From positions 2,806-9,104 of the forward strand of contig PMHI01000350.1 of assembly GCA_003156615.1 (NCBI GenBank): DNA of 6,299 nt, in the 5' to 3' direction. Shown in pieces: positions 5,242 through 6,299 of this stretch; the first letter of the stretch is position 1; every line of letters begins with the position of its first letter. The DNA comes from Acidobacteriaceae bacterium. Its GTDB lineage: Bacteria; Acidobacteriota; Terriglobia; Terriglobales; SbA1. Under the pieces are notes generated by a model. The model had not been told where the DNA came from and did no database searches. It saw only the letters and a program-made list of their open reading frames with translations. The translations under genes and the position numbers were made by a program.

Positions 5242-6299
5242 GTGCTGGTTCAATTGCGTCTGGAGAACTACGCGGTCATTGACAATGCGGCGGTGGAGTT
5301 CGCCTCCGGGCTGAACCTGCTGACCGGAGAAACGGGCGCGGGGAAATCCATACTGATCGATGCGCTGGCGCTGCTGCTGGGCGAAAAGGCTTCGATTGAC
5401 GTGATTCGCACAGGAGGGGAACGCGCCGTGGTGGCGGCGGTTTTCGAGTGCGAAGGCGAGAACGTGCTGAAGCATAACGGGCTGGACGAATCGGAAGACG
5501 GCTCGCTGATTCTGCGTCGTGAGATTGCGGCTGGAGGCAAAGGCCGGGTCTTCGTGAACAATCAGCCGGCAACCGTCGCGGTGCTGCGGCAGCTCGCGCC
5601 GCAGTTGGCGACCATCCATGCGCAGAACGAATCGATTCTATCCTTCGATGGTCCGGCGCGGCTGGGACTGCTGGATGGATTTGCGGGAAGCCAAATCGAG
5701 CCGGTATCGGCCGCCTATGAGGCCTGGAAGGGAATTCGCACTCGCATCGAAGAACTGGAACGCGGCGAACAGGACCGGTTGCGGCTGGTGGACCTTTGGG
5801 TGTTTCAGAAGCGCGAGATCGAAGAAGCCAAGCTGCAGGCCGGCGAAGACGACCGATTGGAAACGGAGAAGCGCGTACTCGCGAATGCGGAGAGGATTTA
5901 TAACGCTGCGATGCAGGCGTTCGATCTGCTGTACGAGGGCAATGGCTCCACATCTTCGTCGATGCGGGCCGCGCAAAAGCAGATAGAAGAGCTGGCGCGG
6001 TTTGAGCCCAAGTTTCACGAGGCTCTGGCTGCGCTCGAGACGGCACGGATCAGCGTGGAGGATGTGGGAGCGACGGTGCGCGATTACGCGGGCGGAATCC
6101 ATGCCTCGCCCGAACACCTGGCGGAGGTGGAAGACCGCCTGGCGTCGCTCGACCGGCTGAAGCGGAAGTACGGTCCGGCGCTAGACGATGTGATCGCGTT
6201 CGGAGCGGACGTGGCACGCAAGCTTTCGGAAGTCGAGAATAAGGACGAAATGTTGCGCGAGTGGCGGGCCGAGCTGGCGAAGGCTGGGACGGAATATTT
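5242..6299 (+). CDS. recN: DNA repair protein RecN (3' end outside window)
   Basis: RecN is an SMC-like ATPase that acts in the cytoplasm in recombinational repair of double-strand breaks. The window holds 352 codons, roughly 60% of the usual 550-570 aa. The N-terminus VLVQLRLENYAVIDNAAVEF leads to the Walker A motif LLTGETGAGKSILIDALALLLG (core GETGAGKS, about residues 30-37). RTGGERAVVAAVF, ILRREIAAGGKGRVFVNNQPAT and a LATIHAQNESILSF segment follow as in the RecN head domain. From about residue 165 onward the charged heptad-like sequence is the coiled coil (KREIEEAKLQAGEDDRLETE). The signature motif and Walker B lie beyond the right edge. Start: GTG at 5242 with GAGGA (5231-5235) 6 nt upstream; the family N-terminus begins right there. 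It follows the PRC-barrel terminator and so has its own promoter. Confidence 0.95.
   Translation, partial: MLVQLRLENYAVIDNAAVEFASGLNLLTGETGAGKSILIDALALLLGEKASIDVIRTGGERAVVAAVFECEGENVLKHNGLDESEDGSLILRREIAAGGKGRVFVNNQPATVAVLRQLAPQLATIHAQNESILSFDGPARLGLLDGFAGSQIEPVSAAYEAWKGIRTRIEELERGEQDRLRLVDLWVFQKREIEEAKLQAGEDDRLETEKRVLANAERIYNAAMQAFDLLYEGNGSTSSSMRAAQKQIEELARFEPKFHEALAALETARISVEDVGATVRDYAGGIHASPEHLAEVEDRLASLDRLKRKYGPALDDVIAFGADVARKLSEVENKDEMLREWRAELAKAGTEY

Noticed and set aside
5060..5314. Small plus-strand frame between the PRC-barrel gene and recN
   Set aside because: It starts before and runs through the intrinsic terminator, has no ribosome-binding site and overlaps recN out of frame.
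5276..6046. Minus-strand open frame of 256 codons opposite recN
   Set aside because: Rich in Arg, Pro and Ser with no domain, directly antisense to the RecN head and coiled coil; a shadow of biased codon use. A second one at 5638-6117 is rejected for the same reason.
1..6299. A previously undescribed multi-gene system
   Set aside because: All seven genes belong to recognisable families in an ordinary chromosomal arrangement; no transposase, phage, toxin-antitoxin, defence or repeat-array signature was seen on either strand.

Overview
The window carries a five-gene tol-pal cell-envelope cluster on the minus strand (right to left: tolQ, tolR, a TonB/TolA-type gene, tolB and the start of pal), then two unrelated plus-strand genes: one for a PRC-barrel protein and the 5' part of recN. 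The cluster marks a diderm (Gram-negative) bacterium. Moderately high GC, a short TonB-like protein in the TolA position, an Ig-like domain inside Pal and a cytoplasmic-looking PRC-barrel protein next door together suggest an Acidobacteriota (Terriglobia-like) genome. That assignment is inference from general knowledge; no search was run.

Layout. Positions 1-611 (-) hold pal, cut by the left edge after 203 codons. Positions 612-679 are the tolB-pal gap, with a small hairpin followed by T6 and two competing ribosome-binding sites. tolB runs 680-2056 (-), with alternative starts at 2107 and 2149. A leader or gap of up to 229 bp separates it from the TonB/TolA-type gene (2286-3074), which overlaps tolR (3058-3486) by 17 bp; tolR in turn shares one base with tolQ (3486-4196). 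Positions 4197-4402 form a divergent intergenic region. The PRC-barrel gene (4403-5047, +) ends in a clear intrinsic terminator (5065-5092). A short region with an inverted repeat and a candidate promoter precedes recN (5242 to beyond 6299, +).

Function. TolQ and TolR form the proton-driven motor in the inner membrane. The TonB/TolA-type protein is expected to carry its output across the periplasm to TolB and the lipoprotein Pal, which ties the outer membrane to peptidoglycan during division. Translational coupling through tolQ-tolR-tolA fits production of one inner-membrane complex; tolB and pal have looser spacing and may be adjusted separately. RecN is an SMC-like ATPase of double-strand-break repair and has no evident link to Tol-Pal.

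I see no mobile element, CRISPR array, tRNA or rRNA, and no convincing sign of a new multi-gene system. The points most worth a second look are the domain design of Pal and of the TolA-position protein, and the small regulatory structures between genes.
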